The translations under genes were made by a program, and so were the position numbers. 64,000 bases of DNA, from contig CAJUAH010000013.1 of the NCBI GenBank assembly GCA_910584375.1, positions 25,613 to 89,612 of the forward strand, read 5' to 3'. This document shows, piece after piece, positions 16,419 to 24,117 of this stretch (position 1 is its first letter; every line of letters begins with the position of its first letter). The DNA comes from an uncultured Acetatifactor sp. (GTDB lineage Bacteria > Bacillota > Clostridia > Lachnospirales > Lachnospiraceae). The notes beneath the pieces are model-generated. The model was not told the origin of the DNA, ran no database searches, and saw only the letters and a program-made list of their open reading frames with translations.

Positions 16419-19370
16419 CTATTCCAGCGGCAGACCAAACTCTGCTCGTTTCTTGGTCAGCTCCTCGTTGATCGTGATCGCGTAATCTATGATCGTCTCT
16501 CTCGGATCTTCTTTCTTATTGATGACTCGGCGGATGGCGTTGGTGATATGCCGTCCTGTGTAATAGCCGCCGGGCACCTCGCGGATCCCCACGGTCTGCT
16601 GCCACTGGGCCAGCAGCACTTCAATATCCTCCGCGCTCCAGGCCAGCTGAGAGAAAGCGTTAATATTGGCGGTGGCATATCTGGCGGAGGATCCCAGCAG
16701 AGCCTCGATCTCCCGTCCGAACCGAATCTGTGTATCCGTCTGCGCCCACCACTTCATGAACTCCCAGGCATTCTGCTTGTTCTGCTCATCCGTCTGTTTG
16801 ATCATCATTGTAGCGCTGCCGGTGATGAAATCCGAACGGTCTATGTAAGTCTCGCCGTTCTCATCCACCCTCTCCGTGCCGGGTATCAGTGTGAAATCCC
16901 ACAGGCCGCGGATCTCGGGCGCCGACACCATCAGCGTATTGTAAGTCGCATAGTTCGCCACGCCTATGGGCATCTCGCCGGAACGGAAACGGCTGACAAA
17001 GTCAAAGTAAACAGGAATACCGTAATCGTTAAAATATTTGATGTAATCCGCCATGGCCTCCACACCGGCCTCTTCGTCCACCACGGTCCTGGTACCCTTC
17101 TCGTTGTACAGGTCACCGCCGTACTGGAACAGCAGACTGAAATACATACTCAAATCCGGCGCGTTGGAGGCAACCTGGGTACTGGCCACCGCGCTGCCGC
17201 TGGAACCGCCCGCGCTGGGAAGTCCGATGGACATGTTGTTGCCCTGAATCGTGGGCAGCATCTCGATCATTTCCTGCCAGGTGTCAGGCACTTCCAGTTC
17301 CAGCTGTTCCAGTATATCCTTGCGGTAGAACAGCACGTTGAAAGTCTGGGTCTCCGGCACCGCATAGATATGGCCGTCCAGAGAGTACTGCTCATAAGAG
17401 CTGGGCGTATAATTGGCAAGCACCTCCTGATAATCCGCGAATTGGGTAATATCTTCCACCGAATTACGCAACGCGTAGTTTACGGGCTGATCCGCGCCGA
17501 TGGACAGCACCACGTCCGGGCCTCTGCCCGCCACCACCGCCGTCAGCAGGGCGTCCTGGGCAACGATCTCCACATTGACCTTGATGCCGGTCTGCGGAGT
17601 AAAGGTATCGTCCACCATGGACTTTAAGATCGTGCCCTGATCGCGGCCGGTCAGGATCCAGACCTTGATCACGTCGTCGCTGCCCTCTTCATACACATCG
17701 CCCACCGCGTCATAGTCCACGATAAAGGAAGCTACGAAAGAACGGATCTCATGGGCGACCTTCTGGAAGAAGTTGGCGGTGTCTTTCTCCGGCTGGGTCT
17801 GTGTGCCGCTGACCACGATATAGTCGATATCCAGTTTGGACTCGCTCATATTCAGTGTCGCGGTGCCCAGCGCCGTGATATTGTCCTTAAAGTTTACAAA
17901 TTCCGTTGTGATCTTGCCCGGTTTCTCCAGAAAACGCTCCAGCTGCTGGGCTATGGTCTGGGCCGTGGCGATCTTGTCAGCCTTCTGTCCGCTGTACGCC
18001 ACCACTTCGTCCACAACCTTGTAGAGCCGCATGCGCTCCAGATCCATGGCCTCCATGATCTCGGGATAATTGGTGTCAATATGATAGTCGCGATAACGGT
18101 CGGGAGTGGCGCCGGTATATACCAGAATCGTCCTGTAGATCTGGTTTAAGCGGAACGTACAGTCCTCCAGCTCCTCCATGATGGGTCCCATCTCTCCCAG
18201 CGTGGCCTCCAGCCGCAGGGTATGGGTTCCCGCCGTCAGATAGAATTCGTAGGGATTGCCCTCCTGGTCTCCCAGAGTCTTGCACTCCCAGTCGTTTCTG
18301 TAATCAAAAGAAATACTCTTGGCCTCCTCAAAGGGAATCTCGCCGTCTATGTACAGGGCCCGGCTGGACACGCTGCCCCGGGAATAATTCTGCCGTCCCT
18401 TGATGGTAATATTATAGTAGCCGTCCTCGGGCACCTCGATATCCCACTGTACCCACTGTCCCGCGTTCCTCCAGGCATCGCCGCCCACGTAGTTCAGCAC
18501 GGTATGCATAACGGTGTAGGGCTGAGTGGAGGGGGAGGATCTGTCGTACTTTGCATATAAGGAGGATTCGGAACGAACGGTAGAATCCTCACCCTGTACC
18601 ACTTGTATATAGGAAAGCCCTGACCCGGAAGCAGCACTTCCGGTCTGCCTGGCTCTGTACTCCGCGTAAGTGTCCGTCTTTGTCACGGGCAGAATGCTCA
18701 CATTCTTCAATACCAAAGGCTCGTTCACCGCCTCAAGAGCCACGGTGTTCGTTCCTTTTTCCAGATAAAACATGTAGGGCTCCGAGATATAGCCCATGCT
18801 GTCCTCACAGTAGGCGCGCTGCCATGTAAACACCTCCACCTGGGTGGGGCGGATCTCATTGCCCTGATTGTCCACGCGCACCTCGCCGCCGTTGGTCCAG
18901 ATGCGGGTGAACTCCATATTGGCCGCGTCGTCAAAGGGCAGTTCCCCATTGATATAAATGGCGCGCTCGGCAGCCACGCCCCTGGACTCGGGAGCCAGAT
19001 AATCCAGCACCACATTGTAAAATCCGCTCTCGGGCACTTCCACTTCCCATGTCACCAGGGACTTGGTATCTGTAAACAGGGATTTCTCCACGCCTTCATA
19101 ATCGTTGTAAACCTCCACGCCGCCTTCCGCCGTATAGGCAAAAAGATCCAGCGTCACCTCCGTCTGGGGGCGCGCCGCGTCAGCATGGGCATTGAGATAA
19201 CGGGTATAGGTTCCCTCTCTCACCGCGCCCTCGGCGTCGGCAGTCAGGTCATGGCCCGCGTACTTATCCTCAAAGGTCTCTACTCCTCTCAGGTTCAGCA
19301 GCATACAGATCACCACAAATACTGCCACCGCGCCTATGAGCATGAGTAATTTTTTGACAGTCTTATTCAT
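16419..19370 (-). CDS. Solute-binding protein fused to two carbohydrate-binding-like modules
   Basis: A 983-aa protein starting at ATG 19370 (GGGAGGCATGT upstream). An N-terminal hydrophobic segment (about residues 8-26) lacks a lipobox, so it is probably a membrane anchor. Residues about 105-228 and 307-425 are two related beta-sandwich modules sharing the pattern W-[ED]-[VI]-E-V-P-E-x-G-x-Y, SRG, RA-x-YI-x-GE-x-PF, reminiscent of CBM6/CBM35-type modules. From about residue 590 the chain becomes a type 1 extracellular solute-binding domain (TGIKVNVEIVAQDALLTAVV, GRGPDVVLSIGADQPVNYAL). It heads the long transport operon facing a divergent AraC gene. Usual solute-binding proteins are 400-550 aa, so the fused modules are unusual and suggest capture of long or wall-bound glycans next to the importer. 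Confidence 0.82.
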   Translation of the reverse strand: MNKTVKKLLMLIGAVAVFVVICMLLNLRGVETFEDKYAGHDLTADAEGAVREGTYTRYLNAHADAARPQTEVTLDLFAYTAEGGVEVYNDYEGVEKSLFTDTKSLVTWEVEVPESGFYNVVLDYLAPESRGVAAERAIYINGELPFDDAANMEFTRIWTNGGEVRVDNQGNEIRPTQVEVFTWQRAYCEDSMGYISEPYMFYLEKGTNTVALEAVNEPLVLKNVSILPVTKTDTYAEYRARQTGSAASGSGLSYIQVVQGEDSTVRSESSLYAKYDRSSPSTQPYTVMHTVLNYVGGDAWRNAGQWVQWDIEVPEDGYYNITIKGRQNYSRGSVSSRALYIDGEIPFEEAKSISFDYRNDWECKTLGDQEGNPYEFYLTAGTHTLRLEATLGEMGPIMEELEDCTFRLNQIYRTILVYTGATPDRYRDYHIDTNYPEIMEAMDLERMRLYKVVDEVVAYSGQKADKIATAQTIAQQLERFLEKPGKITTEFVNFKDNITALGTATLNMSESKLDIDYIVVSGTQTQPEKDTANFFQKVAHEIRSFVASFIVDYDAVGDVYEEGSDDVIKVWILTGRDQGTILKSMVDDTFTPQTGIKVNVEIVAQDALLTAVVAGRGPDVVLSIGADQPVNYALRNSVEDITQFADYQEVLANYTPSSYEQYSLDGHIYAVPETQTFNVLFYRKDILEQLELEVPDTWQEMIEMLPTIQGNNMSIGLPSAGGSSGSAVASTQVASNAPDLSMYFSLLFQYGGDLYNEKGTRTVVDEEAGVEAMADYIKYFNDYGIPVYFDFVSRFRSGEMPIGVANYATYNTLMVSAPEIRGLWDFTLIPGTERVDENGETYIDRSDFITGSATMMIKQTDEQNKQNAWEFMKWWAQTDTQIRFGREIEALLGSSARYATANINAFSQLAWSAEDIEVLLAQWQQTVGIREVPGGYYTGRHITNAIRRVINKKEDPRETIIDYAITINEELTKKRAEFGLPLE

Positions 19371-19750
19371 ACATGCCTCCCTGTGTACAATATCGGATAG
19401 AAATAAGCACATGCAAAACACGCACTTTATGTTCTAATTATAGTCCCGCCCCATGAGTCTGTCTTCTTAATTTTTGCTATTTATTCTTCACACATTGCTT
19501 AGTTTTTGTGAACTTTAAAAAATTTAATTGTGCAATATTTACTTTTGCTCTCTTTGATGTTAATATTAGTTTATAGAAAATCTCTCTGTTTTTGGGCATT
19601 TTAGGCATATTTTCAGAAGATGTACCCTTGCAGTCCCAGGATGTAAAAGCAATATCTGGCAACACCAGCAATATTTGCGCATACCGAATATTGCTCCCTG
19701 TCGGATATCAAAGGTATTCTACCGGCGAAAGCTCTCAGGAGGCGCTGAAG
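19371..19750. other. Intergenic control region between divergent transport operon and AraC gene
   Basis: A 380-base stretch without a convincing gene. The part next to the transport operon holds the promoter at 19437-19465. The A/T-rich middle (19475-19600) is a likely site for AraC binding. An in-frame extension of the AraC ORF from 19592 was not accepted because only the ATG at 19751 has a ribosome binding site. No clear promoter could be fixed for the AraC gene. Confidence 0.6.
19437..19465 (-). promoter_or_regulatory. Promoter of the transport operon (weak -35)
   Basis: On the minus strand AAGACA (19465-19460), a poor -35 box, is followed after 17 bases by a perfect TATAAT (19442-19437) in the context GACTATAATTAG. 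It lies about 67 bases upstream of the solute-binding protein start. A weak -35 with a perfect -10 suits activation by an AraC-type protein such as the one encoded divergently at 19751. Confidence 0.6.
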
Positions 19751-20701
19751 ATGGCAGATTTGAAAATAAATGGCAATTTTCTTGATTTTTATGACATAAA
19801 CCATGATTTTCCGGGCATCCGGGATATTCAGGATTCCCAGGAGACCGTATCCTATCACAATAATTCCACGATCAGGATATGGCCCAACACCCAGACCGAC
19901 AGTTTTGAGGCTCACTGGCACGCCGCTCTGGAGATCATCATGCCGGTGGAGAACTACTATGACGTGCGGGCCGGGGAACATTACTATCACGTGGCGCCCG
20001 GAGAGATCATCGTGATCCCGCCGGGGGAACTGCATGAGCTGATCGCGCCGGACAGCGGCAGCCGTTTTATCTTTATGTTCGATATCTCTCTGATCACCAG
20101 GCTCAAGAGCTTTGTGGGCATACAGGCCATACTGTCCCAGCCGCTGTATGTCACCAAGGAGAGTTATCCCCAGATCTACGACGACGTGTACCAGCTCCTG
20201 ATCCAGATGCGGAACGAGTATTTTAACAGGAACGAGTACGCGGAGCTGACGATCTTTTCCCTGCTTTTGACTTTGATGACAAAATTCGGGTACAATCATA
20301 TCAACGCCAGCAATCTCTTTCCCAACGTGCGGCTGTACAAGCAGAAGGAGTATATTCAGAAGTTCAACAGTCTGATGGAATACATAGACGACCATTATAT
20401 GGAAGAGTTGAATCTGGAGACGATCTCCGAGTCCACAGGTTTTTCCAAGTACCACTTTTCCCGGCTGTTCAAACAGTACACGGGATTTACTTTCTGCGAC
20501 TATCTCTGCCACCGGCGCATCAAGGTGGCGGAGGAACTGCTGGCCAGGCCGGATCTGTCCATCACCGAGGTGGCTCTGCAGGCCGGATTCCCCAGTATCT
20601 CCACCTTTAACCGGCTGTTCAAGCAGTATAAGAGCTGTACGCCCAGCGAGTACCGCTCCAGAAACGGCCGTACCCTGCCGGACGAGAATCCCTATTCGTG
20701 A
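19751..20701 (+). CDS. AraC-family transcriptional regulator
   Basis: A 316-aa protein; ATG 19751 has AGGAGG eight bases upstream. Residues about 50-130 form a cupin-like sensor (FEAHWHAALEIIMPVE, GEIIVIPPGELHEL). The last 100 residues contain two helix-turn-helix units of the AraC type (LETISESTGFSKYHFSRLFK and ITEVALQAGFPSISTFNRLFK, followed by the signature segment TPSEYR). Its sensor lacks a transmembrane helix, so it should bind a cytoplasmic sugar. Divergent position implies control of the transport operon. Its 3' end overlaps the convergent GH43 gene by 10 bases. Confidence 0.93.
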   Translation: MADLKINGNFLDFYDINHDFPGIRDIQDSQETVSYHNNSTIRIWPNTQTDSFEAHWHAALEIIMPVENYYDVRAGEHYYHVAPGEIIVIPPGELHELIAPDSGSRFIFMFDISLITRLKSFVGIQAILSQPLYVTKESYPQIYDDVYQLLIQMRNEYFNRNEYAELTIFSLLLTLMTKFGYNHINASNLFPNVRLYKQKEYIQKFNSLMEYIDDHYMEELNLETISESTGFSKYHFSRLFKQYTGFTFCDYLCHRRIKVAEELLARPDLSITEVALQAGFPSISTFNRLFKQYKSCTPSEYRSRNGRTLPDENPYS

Positions 20702-22233
20702 TAGACAAAATCCGTAAACACAGCCTCCCCGCCGCTTTCCCGGGTGGCGTATACCGCCAGGGCAAAGCGGCAGCCCGCAAAGTGATCCAGTCTGAAATAC
20801 AGTCTGTGTCTCTCTCCCACCGTCTCCCAATGCTTACCGTTTTTCCAGGCAAATTCCACCGTGTCCGCCATATCCGTAAAATTGGCGGATATCCGCAGCC
20901 GCGCCACCGGCCCCGGCAGAGCCACGCGATCCAGCACTCTGCCCGGCATATAGTCCTGGGCGGTTCTGCCGATCCCCGCGTTGTCCCGCAGTCCTCTGGC
21001 GATTACCACCAAAAAGTAGCTGTTCAAAGTCCTGGTGACGGCGATCAGGCCGTAGCACCCCTGCAACGCGCACAGTCCGGCGCAATCCCCCTCCTTGAGA
21101 CCCGAGCCGTCCACTGTCACCTCCCCGCTGCAACGGGGATAGCGCATGCGCTGGGTCAGGGTATTCTGGGCCTGCAGCACATTGGTACAGACTTTTCCGG
21201 TGCGGATCCACAGTCCTCCCTCTTCTCTGATCCCCCACAGCCGGGGATCGGGATCATGGTTCCACTGCCACTGCTTTTTCAGTTCGTACCGGCCCTGCCA
21301 GTCCCGCTGACAGGAGAATGCATCGGATGTGTGAAGGGACTGGCAGACATAGCCGGGATGGCCGTTCTTCAGCGCCCTGCACACGGGTACTCTGCCCTCC
21401 GTGCCAAACACCGGCAGCCCCTGCCGCCAGGTCACGGGTACCAGCACGGGCAAACGTCCCACCGCGCCGCGATCCTGAAACAGCATGGCGTACCATTTTC
21501 CGTCGGGGGTATCCACGATGCCGCCCTGGGCCACGCCCTGGTTGCGAAAGCCCATATCGTCGCAGAGCATCTCATACTCCGTAAATTCCCCGTCCAGCGA
21601 ATCCGCCGCAAAACACATCTGGGTGCGGCGGCCGCGCCCGTCCTCTTTGGGCCAATGGATCGTGAACAGGTAATATCTCCCGTCTATCCTGTACAAATGG
21701 GAACCCTCATGTCCCAGATAGACCGGCTGCCGCTCCCGGACGATCTGCCGATGCAGCCCCCCTTCCCGGATGCGGGAAAAATCCGGTTCCCACTCCGTCA
21801 GCCATATGTCCGACTGGCCATGGGCGATATAGACCCGTCCTTCGTCGAACAGCAGAGCCGGATCGTGCAGATATCCCACAGCCAGCTTTTTCCGGCTCCA
21901 GGGTCCCTCCACGCTCCGGGCCGTGTACAGATACGTGCCGCTGTCCGGCACGCCGAACAGCACATGGAAGAGGCCCTGATGGAAACGCAGGGAGGCCGCC
22001 CACATGCCTTTGCCGTAGATGCTGCTCTCCCCTTCCATCCTCTCCTGGGGCGTCTCCTCCAGAGTGTCGTAGACATAAGAGGCGATCTCCCAGTTTTTCA
22101 GGTCATAGGAACGCAGGATCACGCCGCCGGGCATGAAATGCATGGTCGTGCTGATCATATAATAGGTATCCCCCACCCGAATGATATCCGGATCGGGATA
22201 GTCGGTCTTTATGATGGGCGTCGGTCTGTTCAT
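20692..22233 (-). CDS. GH43 family glycosidase
   Basis: A 513-aa cytoplasmic-type protein (no signal peptide). Catalytic triad of GH43: Asp14 in YPDPDI (base), Asp124 in HDPALLF (modulator), Glu176 in GHEGSHLY (acid). The C-terminal 200 residues form a beta-sandwich ending FTDFVYHE, as in two-domain xylosidases and arabinofuranosidases. Its ATG overlaps the TGA of the preceding ABC ATPase gene (ATGA), so it is translationally coupled to an ABC exporter. It ends convergently inside the 3' end of the AraC gene. Probable action on xylo-oligosaccharide side chains or backbone; exact specificity open. Confidence 0.9.
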   Translation of the reverse strand: MNRPTPIIKTDYPDPDIIRVGDTYYMISTTMHFMPGGVILRSYDLKNWEIASYVYDTLEETPQERMEGESSIYGKGMWAASLRFHQGLFHVLFGVPDSGTYLYTARSVEGPWSRKKLAVGYLHDPALLFDEGRVYIAHGQSDIWLTEWEPDFSRIREGGLHRQIVRERQPVYLGHEGSHLYRIDGRYYLFTIHWPKEDGRGRRTQMCFAADSLDGEFTEYEMLCDDMGFRNQGVAQGGIVDTPDGKWYAMLFQDRGAVGRLPVLVPVTWRQGLPVFGTEGRVPVCRALKNGHPGYVCQSLHTSDAFSCQRDWQGRYELKKQWQWNHDPDPRLWGIREEGGLWIRTGKVCTNVLQAQNTLTQRMRYPRCSGEVTVDGSGLKEGDCAGLCALQGCYGLIAVTRTLNSYFLVVIARGLRDNAGIGRTAQDYMPGRVLDRVALPGPVARLRISANFTDMADTVEFAWKNGKHWETVGERHRLYFRLDHFAGCRFALAVYATRESGGEAVFTDFVYHE

Positions 22234-23147
22234 ACTCTCTCCTGTTCTCCTCCGTTTTCTCCCGCCCCGGACGGGCCGCTGATGATGACTTTCCCCTCCG
22301 TCAGTTCCAGTTTTACCTTATTGTCCTGTAGATTCAGGGAGGACAGGATATCTCTGGGAATCTGCACCCGGCCCGCCTTGTCCACGATGGCGTACTCCTC
22401 CTGCGTGTCCTCGGTGCGCCAGTCTATGGCCGCCTCCTTGATACGGTCGGCGTATTTCTCTTTCAGGATACGCTCGCTGCTAATCTTGCCGTCCCGGATG
22501 GCTACCACACGCTTTACCTTTTTGGAGAGCGCCACGTCGTGGGTGACAATCAGGACGGTCTGGCCCTGGCGGTTCAACTCTGTGAACACGTCAAATATAT
22601 AGTCGGCGGTCTTGGGATCCACGCTGCCGGTGGGCTCGTCGGCCAGCAGCAGTTTGGGAGAATTGGCCAGGGCGATGGCGATGGCAATCCTCTGCTGTTC
22701 GCCGCCGGAAAGCATGTTGAGTCTGCTGCGCTTTTTGGAGGACATACCCACCAGCTCCAGCAGTTCCAGCGCCCGGGCTTTCTTTTTGCGCACGTCCGAC
22801 AGGTACATGGGCATCATTACATTTTCCAGCGCCGACAGGTAGGGCAGCAGATTCCTGGCGTTGTTCTGCCAGACGAAACCCACGGTATCCCGCTTGTAGA
22901 TCACCAGCTCCCGCTCCGTCATCGTAAACAGGTTCTTGCCGCCCACCACCAGCGAACCGGCGCTGGGCCTGTCCAGGCCGCCGATCATGTTCAAAAATGT
23001 GGATTTGCCGCTGCCGCTGTTGCCGATCAGAGCGGTCAGCTCCCCCTCCTCCACCGTCAGATCCAACCCCTGCAGGGCCAGCACCTCCGTCTGTTTGGTC
23101 TTGTATATCTTTACCAGGCCGTCCGCCTGTATCATTGCCTCCGCCAT
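22230..23147 (-). CDS. MacB/LolD-type ABC ATPase with C-terminal AbrB-like domain
   Basis: A 305-aa protein starting at ATG 23147 (AGAGGGCGGG upstream). It has Walker A GNSGSGKST (about residue 40), Q-loop FVWQNNARNL, signature LSGGEQQR, Walker B LLLADEPTGSVD and H-loop THD: a complete ATPase of the lipoprotein-release/macrolide-export class. After about residue 240 it carries a SpoVT/AbrB-like beta segment (AIVDKAGRVQIPRDILSSLN), normally a DNA-binding swapped-hairpin domain. The second ATPase for the same permease is encoded at 23303-24028. The AbrB-like tail may only mediate dimerisation or may give DNA binding. Confidence 0.88.
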   Translation of the reverse strand: MAEAMIQADGLVKIYKTKQTEVLALQGLDLTVEEGELTALIGNSGSGKSTFLNMIGGLDRPSAGSLVVGGKNLFTMTERELVIYKRDTVGFVWQNNARNLLPYLSALENVMMPMYLSDVRKKKARALELLELVGMSSKKRSRLNMLSGGEQQRIAIAIALANSPKLLLADEPTGSVDPKTADYIFDVFTELNRQGQTVLIVTHDVALSKKVKRVVAIRDGKISSERILKEKYADRIKEAAIDWRTEDTQEEYAIVDKAGRVQIPRDILSSLNLQDNKVKLELTEGKVIISGPSGAGENGGEQERV

Positions 23148-23162
23148 TTTTCCCGCCCTCTT

Positions 23163-23318
23163 AATTAGAGTTCCGCTGCGGCCTGTACGGCGCCATTTCC
23201 CGCAGAGCAATTTCCGGCCGCTCACGTCCGTAAATTCTCTGGGCACCGTACATGCCTTGCTGTTTTAGAGTTCCGCTGCGGTTTTAAAGTCCCGCTGCTG
23301 TTTTAGAGTTCCTCCGCA
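23163..23318. repeat. 19-bp tandem repeats after an ABC ATPase stop codon
   Basis: Three adjacent 19-base units, GTTTTAGAGTTCCGCTGCG-like, start at 23262, 23281 and 23300. The last one contains the end and stop codon (23303-23305) of the ABC ATPase gene. A further copy of TTAGAGTTCCGCTGCGG lies at 23165-23181. As with the 41-bp array at 4188-4340, the repeat looks like amplification of a gene's 3' end. Confidence 0.75.
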
Positions 23319-24028
23319 GACTCCTGCGCTGCCGTGATCTGTCTGCCATTCGCCAGTTCTATCACCATGTCTCCCGCATCCATCAGTCCCGTGTCGTGGG
23401 TGGTCATGACGATGGTCACGCCCTCGGTGCGGGTCATCTCCTGAAACAGTCTGGCCACCTCCGCCGCCATGGCGCTGTCCAGTTCCGCCGTGGGCTCGTC
23501 CGCCAGCACGATCTGCGGCCTGTGGGCGATGGCTCTGGCTATCGCCACTCTCTGCTGCTCGCCGCCGGACATCTCCATGGGCATATGGTACATCCGGTTA
23601 CCCAGCCCCACCATCTTCAGGCATTCCTCCACCCGTTCCCGGCGGCCCTTTTTCACACCCGCCAGACGCAGGGAAAACTCCACGTTCTGAAAGGCGTTCA
23701 TCGTAGGGATCAGGGATACGGACTGGAACACAAAACCCACTTTGGTTCTGCGCAGATTTTCCCTGGCCCGGTCCGAGAGCCTGCACACATCCCGTCCCCC
23801 GATCAGTACACTGCCCGAAGTGGGCGTATCCAGCGCCCCCACTATGTTCAGCAGCGTGGTCTTGCCGGAGCCGGAACGTCCCTTCAATATAGTCAGCACA
23901 CCGGCGGGAATCTCCGCGCAGATATCCGTCAGAGCCTGAAACTCGCCGCCCGCCACCGGAAAAATCCGGTTCACATGGCTGATAACAATGGCAGGTTCCT
24001 TCCCGCCGCTTTTTTCCGCTGCACTCAT
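23303..24028 (-). CDS. MacB/LolD-type ABC ATPase
   Basis: A 241-aa protein. ATG 24028 is chosen (GAGAGGTGTGGAGAT upstream); the longer open frame to 24496 overlaps the permease gene and reads as non-protein-like. Motifs: Walker A GRSGSGKTT, Q-loop FVFQSVSLIP, signature MSGGEQQRVAIARA, Walker B IVLADEPTAELD, H-loop TTHD. It lies between the FtsX-type permease gene and the AbrB-tailed ATPase gene, so the exporter may be powered by a heterodimer of the two ATPases. Confidence 0.92.
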   Translation of the reverse strand: MSAAEKSGGKEPAIVISHVNRIFPVAGGEFQALTDICAEIPAGVLTILKGRSGSGKTTLLNIVGALDTPTSGSVLIGGRDVCRLSDRARENLRRTKVGFVFQSVSLIPTMNAFQNVEFSLRLAGVKKGRRERVEECLKMVGLGNRMYHMPMEMSGGEQQRVAIARAIAHRPQIVLADEPTAELDSAMAAEVARLFQEMTRTEGVTIVMTTHDTGLMDAGDMVIELANGRQITAAQESAEEL

Positions 24029-24117
24029 ATCTCCACACCTCTCACTTTCAGTATCCGCACGCCTCTGCGGCCGCAAAAGCGTTGTCCCGCCCTGCTGCGC
24101 GAGCGGCCCGCCGCCGT

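Noticed and set aside
19592..19750. Upstream start of the AraC gene at 19592
   Set aside because: The extra 53 residues do not resemble AraC N-termini and lack a ribosome site, while AGGAGG stands before ATG 19751.
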